Below, piece after piece: positions 46,731 to 58,620 of a DNA stretch of 64,000 nt. The notes beneath the pieces are model-generated. The model was given only the letters and a program-made list of their open reading frames with translations. It made no database searches and was not told the origin of the DNA. The translations under genes were made by a program, and so were the position numbers. This DNA is from Lithospermum erythrorhizon. Lineage: Eukaryota > Streptophyta > Magnoliopsida > Boraginales > Boraginaceae. Position 1 is the first letter of the stretch; the number at the start of each line of letters is the position of its first letter. The stretch covers positions 39,479-103,478 of the forward strand of contig JADFUC010002087.1 in NCBI GenBank assembly GCA_019722365.1. Direction: 5' to 3'.

Positions 46731-47978
46731 ATTTTGGTTTTAAAGTATTGGTAATTATTTTGTTTTTAAATGTTAAATCATAAATTTTGTCATTAAGATG
46801 ATTGAATATATCTTGAATGACATTAAATTTGTTATATTTCCCTTTCATAGTATTTTCATTGATAATTTTGAAATATTTTTCGTATTAACTTTTTAAATTT
46901 TGAATTTTGGATTTAATTACTTGTATGTAATTATTCCCATGATTTAAGTGGTTGGTAATTATTGTAATAGTATCTTTAATCATGTGTGAATATATTTAAA
47001 TTGAAAATTTATATTAATTGATAATTAATTGTAAAATGGGTAATTAATGAATATTTATTTTTCGTTTTATTTAATATATATGACATTAAGTACATTTATT
47101 TGTTTAATGTTTTTGTCTATATATATTGTTATGGGAATAGAATGGAATGGGTGTATAGATATGACCTGGTTTAGGTGCTGCGTACCGTATTATTATAAAT
47201 GACCTGTGGAGTCATATTCTTTATTTAATTTTCTTGTTTCTCCCATGGCTTGCGTCTTTGTCTAAGTTGGGATTAGTGTATTTGAATTGTAATTGATGAC
47301 TTGGTGGAGATTCAAGAAGCAGAGAAGACAAGAAAATGTAATAGAGACCCAAATGTTAGTTTTCAAGTTTTGAAAATGAAATAGGGCCTAGGGTCATATC
47401 ATCGCCTCTTTTCGATAATGCATTATATTTTATTTATGTTGTACATATGCTTGATTATGTGCTACAATTTCATGGTAAAATAAAGCGAGTAATAATAATC
47501 TCACCATTTAAAATTTAACGATAATATCGAAGCCAATTTTAAAGTTGTGAAATCGATTGCATCAAATACGGGCACTTTGACGATTGCGGAGTCTGGTTCT
47601 GATTTGATATGACGATGGATCGTGTTGAAGTGATTTCGCTAATGTTGTGGGCTTCGGATGATCCTTTCAAGTAATTATTTGGTTTAATTGGTATGCTTAA
47701 CCGGTTTATCGAGGAGATACAAAAAGTGGGTAGCATCTTGAATATTATGTTAAGCGACACAAAGTTGTAGTTTTACATAATTGGTTGATAAACTACTATT
47801 ATCTTGGATTCAAAATGTATGTAGTGTTTAGTTTGAATTTGAGTATAATAGATCTTGATACTAATATATTTTAAATTGAGATTTAGTATTAGTATTTCTT
47901 TTTACAATTTATTTGTAAGTGTTTAGCGTGATAGTTTCTGATTTTGTTGTCTTTATTTACTTATTCTTGTAAAATTAT
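46731..47978 (+). other. Copia leader, continued after LTR D
   Basis: AT-rich leader of the second internal region. The part after 47230 matches 36776-37560 of the first internal region. It ends at the gag start ATGGCTACGCCCTCTTGCTC (47980). Confidence 0.5.
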
Positions 47979-48780
47979 AATGGCTACGCCCTCTTGCTCC
48001 TAAGAACTGGCTTCGCTCGGCACTTTAAAGTGCAAGCTAAATAAAGTCGAATTTTGGCCAGTGGTCTCGAGCTTGTGAATCATTCGAGCAAGAGAGGAGC
48101 CAGTCGTCTTTGAACAATAAGGTTCCTCGAAACCTAATGATAGTGCCTCCCGTCGGAAAAGGGATCACTTAAAAGTACAAGAATACGTCTTTGTGGATGT
48201 CCAATGTCACAAATGCACATAATGAACCTTCGTTCCAAATTCAATATGAAAGGTGGAAGCATATGACGCCTCTCGGCAACAGGGAATTATTCGAAGGAAG
48301 ATAGAAAGCGAGAGATATGACACACGTCTGTTCTCGTGGACAACAATTTGGGGAAGCAGACGGGCCGCCAATACCGTATCATTAAAATAATTGGCAGTCG
48401 ATTGACTTCAGCCACAGGCACCGTGTCTCTCAAGGCGGCTGTGGACCTAAATCCTAAAAGTCTCTTTCCGGATAAATTCTCTACGTTTGGCATGAGCGTC
48501 AATATGCACAAGTTTGAGTTATCTGCTTGAACTCCATAAGATGATCATGAATGTTGAGGCGAACATGGATAACACTAAAACTTCTACTCATACATTTGGT
48601 GGTCCAAAACAACGTGAAGTTACCGGCAAAGCCAAGGGAGTTCGGGTAATCCCAAAGCTACTAGGCAGGGAGGCGGTAGGAAGGATGAGCCGAAATGTCG
48701 TTGTTGCGGAACTGGAGTCCTTGGGAAGTCGACTGCGAGGAAGTTCCTGAGATGATAGGAAGAATGGTCTCGCGACAGCT
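47979..48780 (+). pseudogene. Copia gag remnant
   Basis: The start MATPSCS resembles copia gag N-termini and is soon followed by a stop. 48440-48540 carries a frame (MSVNMHKFELS... ELHKMIMNVEANM) equivalent to the F-MN-NMNK----L--ML-T-E segment before the zinc knuckle. A degraded knuckle follows near 48690 (KCRCCGTGVLGKS in a shifted frame). It is not intact. Confidence 0.6.
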
Positions 48781-48789
48781 CGGCCTCTG

Positions 48790-48980
48790 AGGTATCTATG
48801 TTATTGAAGTTTGTACAACTTCTAATTCTACTTCATGGAGTCTTTGGAGCAAAGTTTGTGGTTCTCGTATTTGTCATAATATGCGGGAACTCAAGTCAAG
48901 TAGAAAACTAGATAGAGGGAAATGGATACGTGTGTGAGGCAGTAGCGAAGGTTCTGCTGACCACTGCGTGGGACTCCTCC
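48790..48980 (+). pseudogene. Copia protease remnant
   Basis: In a shifted frame VIEVCTTSNSTSWSLWSKVC leads into GSRICHNMRELKSSRKL, which follows the copia pattern W-LDTG-GSHIC--L--L--SR-L. The catalytic D-T-G has been lost (WSKVCGS). It is non-functional. Confidence 0.6.
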
Positions 48981-49049
48981 GGTTTAAGGCCCATGGGCCT
49001 TGTTTTGAACTTATCACGTTTCTTATGTACTATGATTTGCGGGGAATAT

Positions 49050-49960
49050 TATTTACGTTACGATTTTGAGCAATGATGGATTTTCATTTTCAATAGATCC
49101 CAAATAATTTAGAATGCTTTGAGGAATGGGGTAGTATTTGAGTACGCCTCCCATAAAAATGGTCTGTTGTTTTAGACATGATTCTTGAGTGGGTATAAAA
49201 TAAACTTAAAAGCAGAATAAGCCTGTGAGTTTAAACCAACCATACCTTTGGCATTGCGGTTGGGTCATATTCACGAACCGAACCAGAAACTCCAACTCTA
49301 AATTGGAATACTTGAAAGTTTCGATTATGAATCATAAGATAGGTGTGAATTCTGCCTTACGGACAAAACCCAATGACTAAAATGCCCTTCACTTGGATTT
49401 AATGAAAGAGCCGGGAATTTATTAAGGGATCATACACCTTGCTTGATGTATGTGGGCAAATGAACACATCTGTGAGAGGAGGTTATAAGCCTTACGTTAC
49501 ATTTACTAATGATTACGGTGAATGCGATTTTATGTATCGATGAGACACAACAGAGTCCTTTAAGAAATTCAAAGAGGTTCAAAATGAAGTACAAAACCAA
49601 TTGAACAAGAAAAATAAGATTCTCCCGGTGCGATAGCGGTGGATAATAATATTTGAGTCACAGTCGATACTCGTCTTAGAGAGTGTGACATTGTTTTCTA
49701 GCTTCACTCAGCGGGAACACCTGACATGGCGTGTAAAGAGGAGAAATCGAACCCTTCTTGATATGGTTCGATCTATGATGAGCCTATCTGATCTACGGTT
49801 AATTTAGGGATATCTTGACAGCGACCTTACCTTAAGCAGATGTCAACAAAGTCGGCGGGGAAAACTCTGCATGAGCGTGGTTTGGGAAGATTCCCGAAGT
49901 TGGTTTTTCTCGGAGATTTAAATTTTGTGAAACTTATGTTAAGAGATTAACAAAGGATAA
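49050..49960 (+). pseudogene. Copia integrase remnant
   Basis: The zinc-finger end appears as a degraded LWH-RLGHI near 49245-49275. It is followed by the linker and a catalytic-core stretch in which VRGGYKPYVTFTNDYGECDF (49475-49535) corresponds to the usual VRGGY-YFITFTDDYSRYG. FKKFKEVQNEVQNQ-like sequence follows near 49560-49610. Frameshifts are numerous. Confidence 0.6.
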
Positions 49961-50279
49961 ACTTGCTTGAAATCGATAAATGTTATTCATGGAACATCGA
50001 AAGGAAATAGTTGGTCACTTCTGCACAAACCATGAGAATAGAATCTTCATTATTTAAAAGCGGGAGGCGTTCACTTGGAAAGGAATATATGTATAGAAGG
50101 ACTAGAAGTAATGGTGTTCATCTTGATGAAGCTCGAGTTGATGAAGTCGATCTCGTCGTCTAATGCGAAGCGTCGGCGTACCACAATTGGTACGCTAACA
50201 GAAGATCCGGTTCTTGATCCACGGGAAGTTGTAGAGAATCAACCCTTAGGAGATCAGGGGATAAATCCTGTGAACTAGG

Positions 50280-51170
50280 CTATTTGGAATGGTGAAGCTT
50301 CGTCATTGAAAGTAGCGAGCCAGCAACACAAAGAAGCGATGAATAGCGAAGATGCCGACAAATGGCAAATAACCATGTAATCTAAGATGGATTCTATATT
50401 ACTGGTACAAAGGTTTGGTCCTTGTTGGATTTACACCAAATGAGGTTAGCCATTGAATGTAAATGGGTAAAGATGGAACCGTCGATGTTTTCAAAGCTAG
50501 ACTTGTGGCGAAAGGTTTCAAGCGAGTTCACGGCATTGGACTCGTGAAACTTACAAATGGTGGCTATGCTTAGAATCCATCCGGATAATCTTAGCCATTC
50601 TTTGCATTTCATGACTATGAAATATGGCAAATGGATGTAAAGGCATTCCTAAAGGACCTAAAAAGGTATGCAGTTCTGAGAAATCCATTTATATGGTCTT
50701 AAGGAGGCATCGAGTTGGAATCTATGTTTTTGATGAATCAATCAAAGATTTTGATTTCATCAAAACGAAAGAAAGAATCTTGTTTATGCAAGAAGGTAAG
50801 TGGGAGTTATGTGTCATTCTTAGTCTCACGTATGATAGCCACAGCCATTTGGAAGCAACGTAGAGTTCTTGAACTCGGTCAAGGATTAGTGTAAATGTTT
50901 ACCCGATGAAGGACTTAGGCGAAACACAATATATAAGATCCACCGAGATCGTGCGGAAAGGATAATTGGACTTTGTCGGGATACCTATGTGAATAGGTCG
51001 CAAAGGTTCAACATAGATAATTCGAAGGGTAATCTCCTCATGAGACATGAAGTTCAACTCGGTAATCTGATGTCCCATTTACTAGTGTTGAGATGAACAA
51101 AATGAAGGATGTACCTTATGCTTCGGCTATAGGATCCATCATGTATGCCATGTTGTGCACTAGACCTAAT
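50280..51170 (+). pseudogene. Copia reverse transcriptase remnant
   Basis: Words in order: HKEAMNSEDADKWQ (50320), a VFKARLVAKGFKRVHGI-like stretch (50490), YEIWQMDVKAFLK (50615), CSSEKSIY/SRSWNLCF (50670-50730), DESIKDFDFIKT (50730-50765), MKDLGETQY (50908-50934), NIDNSKG (51015) and PYASAIGSIMYAMLCTRPNV (51115-51172). The catalytic YVDD box near 50830 is worn (LTYDSH). Several frames are required. Confidence 0.75.
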
Positions 51171-51174
51171 GTGT

Positions 51175-51770
51175 CTTATCTTGTGAGTGTAACAGGTAGT
51201 CTGAAGCTAATCGGTGAAAGCCACTAGATTGCGGTAAAATGCATCTGATGTATACAGAAAAGAACTAAAGATGTTTTCTTGGTATATAGTGGAGATGATG
51301 AGTTAATAGTTGCGGGTACATCGATGCCGGTTTTCAAGCGAGGCGACTATCGTTCCAGTGCGAATTGTATTTTGTCTCAACGGTGGAGCAGGTATCTTGG
51401 GAGGAGTTCCAAGCGATCTTTGTTGCCGATTCTACCACAGAATACAGTACATCGCGCGTCTAAAGATGCTAAAGAAGCATGTTAGATTAAGAAATTTGTG
51501 ATTGAGCTTGGTGTAGTACCTAGCATTTAGGGACTAGTGGGTTGCTCTCGACATCTTGGGGCGATAGCTCGAGCTAAAGACGAGCAAATCCTGAATCCAA
51601 GTACATTATCCGGAAAGTATCACCTAATTAGAGATATGCTTAGTAGAGGTGATATCAAAGTATGTAAAGTAGCAATAGGGGCCATACGGCGACCCCTTTA
51701 CCAAACCACTAAGTCAAGCAAAGCATGATGAGCATGCAGCGAACATAGGTCTTAGATAGATGTCGCAGTG
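51175..51770 (+). pseudogene. Copia RNase H remnant
   Basis: VYSGDDELIVAGYID-like sequence at 51280-51330 starts the domain. A-DAKEA-WIKKFVIELGVVPS follows at 51460-51530. Then GAIARAKDEQILNPSTLSGK and YHLIRDMLSRGDIKVCKV appear at 51560-51680, matching the N-GAI-QAKEPR and KHI-RRYHLIREI--RGDVKI segments. The C-terminal tail at 51725-51785 ends with the expected G-VKWE. Confidence 0.7.
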
Positions 51771-52552
51771 GTGTTAGGTTAAGTGGGAGTCAGTATGTAT
51801 CTATTATGTTATGTGAACAAATATTTGAATATTGTTGCTTCTTATATTCTAGTATATTTGTTTACTTCGTCTATATGTTTAAATTTACATATAATATACA
51901 TGTATTATATCATCGATGAGTGAAAAGTTAAATCCCTAGGTTAATTACATGTTTTAGAGCTGACATGAATTGTTGATTATGCCTCTTGAAGCCTCGAAAC
52001 ATAGGATAGCCAAAGCCTTGGTTAGATGTTTGATAGTTAGGGCGACAAGCATCATATGACTAACATAGTGATTGGTGATCAAGTTTGATCATGTTAGCAC
52101 GAACTAGATAAATACATGAGCAGTCTACGGCCCAGGGGAGGCTGAGTATGACGAAATAGACAGAAGATATGTATATCTATGTCCTATGATATTTGTTTAG
52201 AACTTAGTCGATGCGATATATAACTATACGTGTTACATAAGCTTTGTACTTTGACTATGATAGCGTCTGCATAGCGGGGATTATAGCAGCGTATGTTGGG
52301 TCGCGCGGTGGGGAATATGATAGATGTTGATATATTAGGAGGATTTATCAGATCCTTGATATACAAAGGAAGATCGCGAGGCCTCTCACCACCGGTTGAG
52401 TCTTGATTTGTTTTATGGGGCATAAATGCTTATTCGATTCATACTCAGAGTAAAGAAAGTTGTGTGTGTATCGTGACAACTAACATGAATTAGCCTCGAC
52501 TAGAGATCTCGTGTTAAAGATTGTATGGTGTCGTCCAAGGGGCAAGTGGGAG
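51771..52552 (+). other. Copia 3' leader with polypurine tract
   Basis: Non-coding sequence between RNase H and LTR 3. It ends CCAAGGGGCAAGTGGGAG immediately before TGTTGG, a textbook copia polypurine tract. The word GAAACATAGGATAGCC (51997) is shared with the first internal region (41194). Confidence 0.55.
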
Positions 52553-52718
52553 TGTTGGAAATCAATGAAAATTAATTCTCTTTTTATTATGCCCGTTGCG
52601 GCGGTGTGTATCAATTCATTTACTAGGTTGGTTAAATGTGATTCTTGAACTTAGTGTTCACACTTGATAATCGTATATTACTAGTATTATTGTTCTCGCT
52701 GATAATTTAATGGGTTAT
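52553..52718 (+). repeat. Second copia family, LTR 3 (cut by chromovirus)
   Basis: It begins TGTTGGAAATCAATGAAAAT after the polypurine tract and matches LTR 2. At 52718 it is interrupted by LTR E. The remainder is not seen before the right edge of the window and probably lies beyond it. Confidence 0.8.
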
Positions 52719-53158
52719 TGAAATAACCCGTTACGTCGCTTATTATTTTTATATGATTTTAGTTGCCCGGTTGAGTGTTTTGCGGTTAAAGTTAAAATTT
52801 GAAATCGAATAATGTTAATATGCGTTGGACGATAATATATTTTGAGTATAGAAATCCAATTTGACACATGTTAAGATATGTTAAACCGAAGAAGCTGGTA
52901 ATGAACAAACGAGACCTAAACTCCCACTTAAATCTTCACCTACCACTAACTCTTCATCACTTATCACCCATTTCATCAAAAACAAAAATCTTATCTTCGT
53001 GCTTTCCTCTGCCAAGTGGCCGAACCTACGCCCTCTTTCCACTTGATTATTTTTTATTTTCTTGTGAAATCTTGTGGAATCTGGCTATAATCTTGTTTCC
53101 ATCTTGTTCATCAAGGTATGAGTTGTAATCTTTAAATCTCATCATTTTGAGGCTATAG

Positions 53159-53320
53159 TTGACTATTTGTAAGTTTGGCTTGTGTTGACTTTTAGATCTT
53201 GACTTTATTATGGGATAGAAATATTACTCTAAGTTCGAGTTTAGGGATTTAGGATATTTTGAGTGATTATTGGGGTTAGAAAGTGGTGTATGTTCGGGGT
53301 TGACTTTGTTGACTTTTGAC
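53159..53320 (+). promoter_or_regulatory. TTGAC (W-box-like) cluster in LTR E
   Basis: TTGAC cores occur at about 53159, 53184, 53199, 53300, 53309 and 53316, in the same orientation, following CATCAAGGTATG. The same cluster is in E' at 60517-60660. This is the densest set in the window. Confidence 0.4.
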
Positions 53321-53919
53321 TTTTTTTAAATTAACTCTAAATAATAATAATGAGGTTAAAGTACTTTAATATAGTTATTTTGGAATAGAAGTATTGGTTT
53401 GGATATGGATTGGTAGAGATTAGGTTGAAAGTTTGGGAAAAGTTGGTATAGTAATTAGTAATTTGAATTGGAGGTTGTATTTAATGATTTAATTAGTTGG
53501 CGATTGATTGTTGGATTGATTAGAATGTGATTAAAGTGTTATTGTTGGGGTAATAAAGTGATGACCGAATATCGGAATTTATCAAGTTGGTAATTAGAAT
53601 GTAGTTACGTTGGAATTTTAGAAGTGTATACTAATCTTGGGGATAGGATGATTGCTAAGGGTAGTAAATTTGAATTTGTGAGACGTAGTATAATACTCGG
53701 GGTTATAGATGTTAAGAGATGTTATTCTAGGGATGTGTTATAATGTATAATTTTTTGAATAGAATTGAGCTCGGACTGTACGAGGACTACCTAGAGTTAT
53801 AAATTCTGCTCTTTTTGGCTCGAGGTGAGCACAGTCACGATGGGAACCCTTCATATATATTATGTTTATATATTTTGCATGTGTTTTGTCATGGGACTAT
53901 TTTGACATGTGTATTGAGT

Positions 53920-54064
53920 GATTATGATTCATATTATGAGATAGTTGTGATTATGATTCATGTTATGAGATAGTTGTGATTATGATTCATGTTATGAGAT
54001 AGTTGTGATTATGATTCATGTTATGAGATAGTTGTGATTATGATTCATGTTATGAGATTGTGGT
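53920..54064 (+). repeat. 29-bp tandem array in LTR E (5 units)
   Basis: Unit: GATTATGATTCAT then GTTATGAGATAGTTGT, repeated five times; the last unit ends GATTGTGGT. The first unit has ATTATGAG rather than GTTATGAG. The corresponding array in E' also has five units. Confidence 0.9.
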
Positions 54065-54324
54065 GGTTATTGTGGTTATACCACGTGTGCTGTGTGTACT
54101 TGTGCTGCGTGTGGCTGTGTGCTGTGTGTGTAATCTGTGTGCAGTTTTATTTTGATTGTTTTGGTGTATATATGTGGAGCGGTGGTGACCCCGACCGGGA
54201 GGTTTGGTGTGGTAGCATGCTGCATGGCCAGGTGGGTAGCCCGTGGATTGAATGTTTAGTGTGATATGCATGTATTGAGAGTGCCTCGGTCGAGGAAGGA
54301 TAGAGGTGGGGCACCAAATGCGAT

Positions 54325-54546
54325 TGTTGTGGAGGTGGATTTCGTTTGTTTGTTATTTGTGGAGGTGGATTCATTATTTATTTCTTGTTTATGGAGGTGG
54401 ATTCCTCGTTGTTTTACTATTTGTGGAAGTGGATTCCTCGTTTTGTTTACTATTTGTGGAGGTGGATTCTGAATTGTTACTATTTGTGGTGGATTCTCGA
54501 TTGTTTACTATTTGTAAGAGGTGGATTCCTCGTTTGATTACTTTTT
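54325..54546 (+). repeat. 32-bp tandem array in LTR E (7 units)
   Basis: Unit core GTGGAGGTGGATTCCTC then TTTGTTTACTATTT. Seven units can be counted, with unit-specific marks (unit 2 TTATTTATTTC, unit 5 shortened to GAATTGTTA). The array is unrelated in sequence to those in LTRs A-D. Confidence 0.88.
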
Positions 54547-55216
54547 TTATTGAGGCTGTTTCCACTTAAATGAATATGCATTGTTGATGGTTATAAGCTC
54601 ACAACGTATAGTATTATGTGATATCGTATAAATTGGATTACATGTTAGTTAATCGATATTCATTGTGTAGCTTGGTTAATGTATATGCATATGTTATATA
54701 TATAAGTATGATTATATGTGATGGGATCAAATCTGTGGTATTTGTATTCACTCAGCTTTATAGCTGACTCCCTTTTCTCTATGGGCGGGCGTTTATGCTA
54801 CAGGTCTCCCAGGAGGCGATCGTTAAGGTGGGCGAGGATATGTATTGCGGGCTGCGTGAAGATCATTGGTGAGGCGGTGGTGGCATAGGAAGTCCTCGTT
54901 AGTCATTTCCGCTTTGTTGTTGTATATTTTTAGACTTGTGTGTTGTATTTGATATGAGGGAGTCACAGTTGTCGTACTTTCCTATGTTTTGGATTTAACT
55001 TTTGTGTATCCTTGGGTTGTATTATTCGGGTGGATTTGTGTTATGTTGTCTTTTGTTTTGTTGCTTGGATGTGTTGTTTGGAACACCTGATGGAATAGAA
55101 GTTTGTTTTTGTTAATTTCGGTCATATTTGTTATTGTATCAAAATTGATTGGCGACTGGTATCTGGTTGTTAATGATCTTAACCTCAGGCGGCCGACTTG
55201 GGGTGGGTCGTTACAA

Positions 55217-55232
55217 TTTTGGTATCAGAGCC
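55217..55232 (+). other. Primer-binding site of the chromovirus
   Basis: TTTTGGTATCAGAGCC directly follows LTR E and is a perfect TGGTATCAGAGC site for initiator methionine tRNA. It is the best preserved primer-binding site in the window. Confidence 0.9.
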
Positions 55233-55363
55233 TAGGTTTGAGGTCTTTATGGTGTCTTGTGTGGTTATGTGCCTAGGTTGATAGTTGTTAGAGAGTTGTC
55301 GATATTGGGGTTTTCTTGCGGGGTCTGATCTTCCCTTTCTTTGTTATTTCGTAGACTGTTGGG

Positions 55364-56102
55364 GATGCCACCACGTAGGTCTGTTCGTTAAGCGTTGCAG
55401 AGAGGTGCGGCAAAGGGGTGCAACGAGAGGAGGCTGCCGAGGAGGCACTAGAGGTGGTAAGGGTGCCGAAGATCGGGGAAATGTGGATAGCGTTGTAGGC
55501 AGTGATGAGCCTAGTGTGGGACCACATGATTCAGGGGTAAATGTTGGTGGAGATCGAGGGGCCGTGGTACTGTCGCGAGGCGGGGAGGTGGAGTTGCTGA
55601 TTAAGTTATTTGACCGCTTCTGAGGCAGGACCCATGAGAATTTGCGGGCGGGATTCTCACCATTCAGAAGCATTAGAGTTCATTCGAGACTTGGAGAGTA
55701 TATTTGAGCCTATGGGAGTTACTAGGGAGTTGAGGACATTCGCAGCTTACAGATTACATGGTGGAGCTCGAGATTGGTGGGAGAATGTACACCGATCTTT
55801 GATTGCGTTTGAGGCGGACACACGTGTTATGGGATCGGTTAGGTAGGAATTATTTCGGGGAGCTTTTGAACTTCAAGGTGCATATATCGGATCTAGAGAG
55901 AATTGATCCGGCAAGCAAGGGCGATATAAATGACTACGAGAAAAGATTCAGTGATCTCTGCCGTCTACTTCCGGAGGTGAATCCTACTGAGGGGAAGAGG
56001 ATCGAGAGATTCAGGGACGGAATGAACTGGGAGATCCAGCGGACCATGCACTCAAAGAATTATGAAACTTTCCATGAGCTAGTGAATGATGCGCTACGGT
56101 AG
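55364..56102 (+). pseudogene. Chromovirus gag
   Basis: The likely start MPPRRSVR (55364) is cut by a stop after eight codons. The GC-rich Gly/Arg N-terminal region continues in another frame to 55623. The capsid core reads EALEFIRDLESIFEPMGVTR and FAAYRLHGGARDWWEN (55665-55790). After a frameshift it continues NYFGELLNFKV, ISDYEKRFSDLCRLLP-like and ERFRDGMNWEIQRTM (55845-56060), ending at a stop at 56100. This is a Ty3/gypsy capsid (retrotransposon gag family) split over three frames. Confidence 0.82.
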
Positions 56103-56108
56103 AGATGG

Positions 56109-56909
56109 ATGCATTTGAGTGTCCGATTGGCGGGGAGAAAGAGGGGAAGATATAGCGCTTCAGGATGGGTGGCGATTGAGTTACGGGTTCGAGGGCGTCC
56201 GTGCAACCAGCCGGAAAATTCTGTTAGAAATCGATTAAATTATTTTGCTACTAATTCTCAATTGACGCTACTACGTGCCCGGAGTCTTCTAATGGATGCG
56301 GAGATCTCGAGAAGAGGTTATCGAGAGGCAAAAGTAAAAATGGGTGTTTCGTTGATAACTAACCGGGTCATAGAGCGTGGAATATCGAGGCAGGGTTGGT
56401 GCATTGCTCGATGTCGTCCGCGAAGGACACGTTGTTGGTGTCCCGAGGCGAGTGTTGGGAGTGCTAGCACATTTACTCCAGTGCAGCCGAGCAGAGGAGG
56501 CTATCAAGGAAGTCGTGGAGGTCGATTCAGTGGTAGAGGAAGCTTTGGGCGTGGAGTTGGAAATAGTCAGGGTAGTAATGTTGCTGGGACTAGTCAGGGT
56601 GGTGCTGGAACTAGTCGTGGTCAGATATTTGCAGTTACCCAGCAGGAAGCTCAGGATTCCCCCAGAGTGGTAACAGGTACTCTAAATTTATGTGGGTTGG
56701 AAGCAAAAGTCTTGTTTGATTCTGGAGCTACTCATTCTTTCATATCTCTGAAATTTTCCCAGCGTATTCCTATAACTCGAGAAATTCTTGCTATACCACT
56801 TCTAATTCTAACTCCGGTTGGGAAGTCTGTTAAGATTGATGAGGTACTTAGAAATTGTCCCATAAGTATTGAAAATCAATGTTTGGAGATAGATTTACTA
56901 CCTTTGTGA
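56109..56909 (+). pseudogene. Chromovirus gag tail and aspartic protease
   Basis: A 266-codon frame. The first part should hold the CCHC zinc knuckle: in the +1-shifted reading around 56395-56450 an EGHVVGVPRR stretch is visible but the cysteines are gone, so the nucleic-acid-binding knuckle is lost. A Gly/Arg/Ser-rich linker follows (about residues 130-185). The protease then starts, with VLFDSGATHSFISLKFSQRI carrying an intact D-S-G-A-T-H-S active site (about 56715). The frame ends inside the protease (IDLLPL, then stop); the continuation resembles VMSDFDLI-GMDWL in another frame. Confidence 0.8.
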
Positions 56910-57289
56910 TGAGTGATTTTGATCTTATTTTTGGGAATGGATTGGTTGAGGGGAGACATCATGCGGTGATAGATTATCGTCTTAAGAAGATTGAAATATC
57001 TAGTCTGGTAAATCTAAGATCTTAACTTCCTAGGTGATAGAAAATTCTTTCCTCTTGTCTCATTTACGCGTAGTTGCCCATAAGATGTTGAGAAGTGGAT
57101 GTGTTTGGTTATCTTGCCCATGTTGTCGACCTGGTAAGGAGAAGATTGATCGAGAAGTGCATTAATAGGTGAGAGAGTATGATGATGTGTTTCTGAGGAG
57201 TTATCGGGACTTCCTCTGTGCGAGAGAGGTGGAGTTTTCCATAAAGTACTTCCTAGTACTACTCCGATTTCTATGACACCTTAGGAATG

Positions 57290-57970
57290 GCTCTACTGAG
57301 TTAAAGGAGTTGACGCAATTGTAGGAATTGTTGGACAAAGGGATTCATTTGACCAAGTAGTTCGCTTTTAGAGGGTGCTCGGTGTTATTTGTTAAGAACA
57401 AGGATGGATCTACGGGGTTGTGTGGTCTGTGATTTGAACAAAGTAACAATTAAGAATCGATATCCGTTGCCTAGGATTAGTGATTTGTTTGATCAATTAA
57501 AGGATGCCGGGTATTTTTCTAAGATTGAGAGCGAGGAATTGGTACCGTCGATTGAGGATTAAGGAGGAGGATGTATCGAAGTCGGCATTTAGGAGCAAGA
57601 TATGGGCACTACGAGTTTTAGTGATGCCGTTTGGGTTGTGAATGCCCTGCGGCATTTATGGACCTTATGAATCACGGTGTTCATTTCTTACATGGATAAA
57701 TTTGTGGTGGTGTTCATTGGCGATAGTGAGGAGAGCATGGTACTTGAAATTGTCTTTGAGAACTTTGACTAAAATGAATTGTGTGCTAAATTTTCAAGTG
57801 TGAATTTTGGTTGGGAAAAGTGGGTTTAAGATTGCATTGTAATTTCATGAGGAGGGTATAAGTGTTGATCCTCAAAAAGTTGTTGTGATGAATTAGGAGC
57901 GACCGGGGTGTTCTTTGATCTGATTTTAAGATACAGCGGGATACTATCGAATTTATCTGAGGACTTTTCA
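57290..57970 (+). pseudogene. Chromovirus reverse transcriptase remnant
   Basis: [16 protein letters not shown] leads to [10 protein letters not shown] (57385-57415). A worn SKIDLRSGYHQLRI equivalent (57520-57570), a VMPFGL-NALRHLW-like segment (57625-57660) and FVVVFIGDSEE (57705-57735) follow, the last being the place of the catalytic IDD. Frames change repeatedly and stops are common. Confidence 0.7.
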
Positions 57971-58620
57971 TTTATTACGGCACACCCATGACCGGGTTGA
58001 CTAGGGCGGATTGGAGTGGGTTATTGAGTTGAAAAGACAAATTGACTACGGCAGTATTGACTCTTCCGTCGGGACATGATGGCTATATGGAGTATTATGA
58101 AGTGATCTTTCACATTAGGGGAGGTTGGGATGTGCTAATGCAACACGGTAAAGGTAGTAACATACATCGCGATAATGAGAAATCAGAAGAATTACCCGGC
58201 CTTGATTTGGAACTAGAGCGTAATTGTGTTAGCAAGATTTGGAGCATTATTTGTATGGTGTGGTACCCAGGTACACTAATCCTGAATGTTTGAAATACCT
58301 CCGGCCTTAGAGAGAGATTTGAATACGAGGGCAGCGAGGTGGAGGGAGTTTATTAAGCGATTATGATGTTCCATTGAGTATCATCTTGGAAAGAAGCGAA
58401 TGTGGTAGGCTGATGCATTAAATTAAATGAGGAAAGGTTAAGGGAACACGTTGAATGAAATGAAGCAACTTGGTGTTAATTTTGGAGTGGGAGTTGATGG
58501 CGGTTTGTTGGCGCAAATCAGAGTTCGACCAGTTCTTCTTGATCGAATACTCGAGGGGCAACAAAAAGATGAGAAATTGCAAAAGATAATTGGGGAAGTC
58601 AGCGGAGGCGAATAGGATTT
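57971..58620 (+). pseudogene. Chromovirus RNase H remnant
   Basis: MTGLTRAD, then LTTAVLTLPSG (58040-58075) starts the domain. DASG-GLG-VLMQHGK and an AHEKNYPVHDLEL-like relic follow at 58120-58215; the frame yields VLMQHGKGSN and EELPGLDLELE. The linker to integrase (VRPVLLDRILEGQQKDEKL-like) is at 58520-58580. Not intact. Confidence 0.65.

Larger units (their letters stand above)
52719..55215 (+). repeat. Chromovirus 5' LTR E
   Basis: It runs TGAAATAACCCGTTACGTCG ... GGTGGGTCGTTACA, followed at once by the primer-binding site. It is colinear with E' at 60058-62306. It contains TTGAC clusters, a 29-bp and a 32-bp tandem array and TATATATAAG near 54695. Confidence 0.85.
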
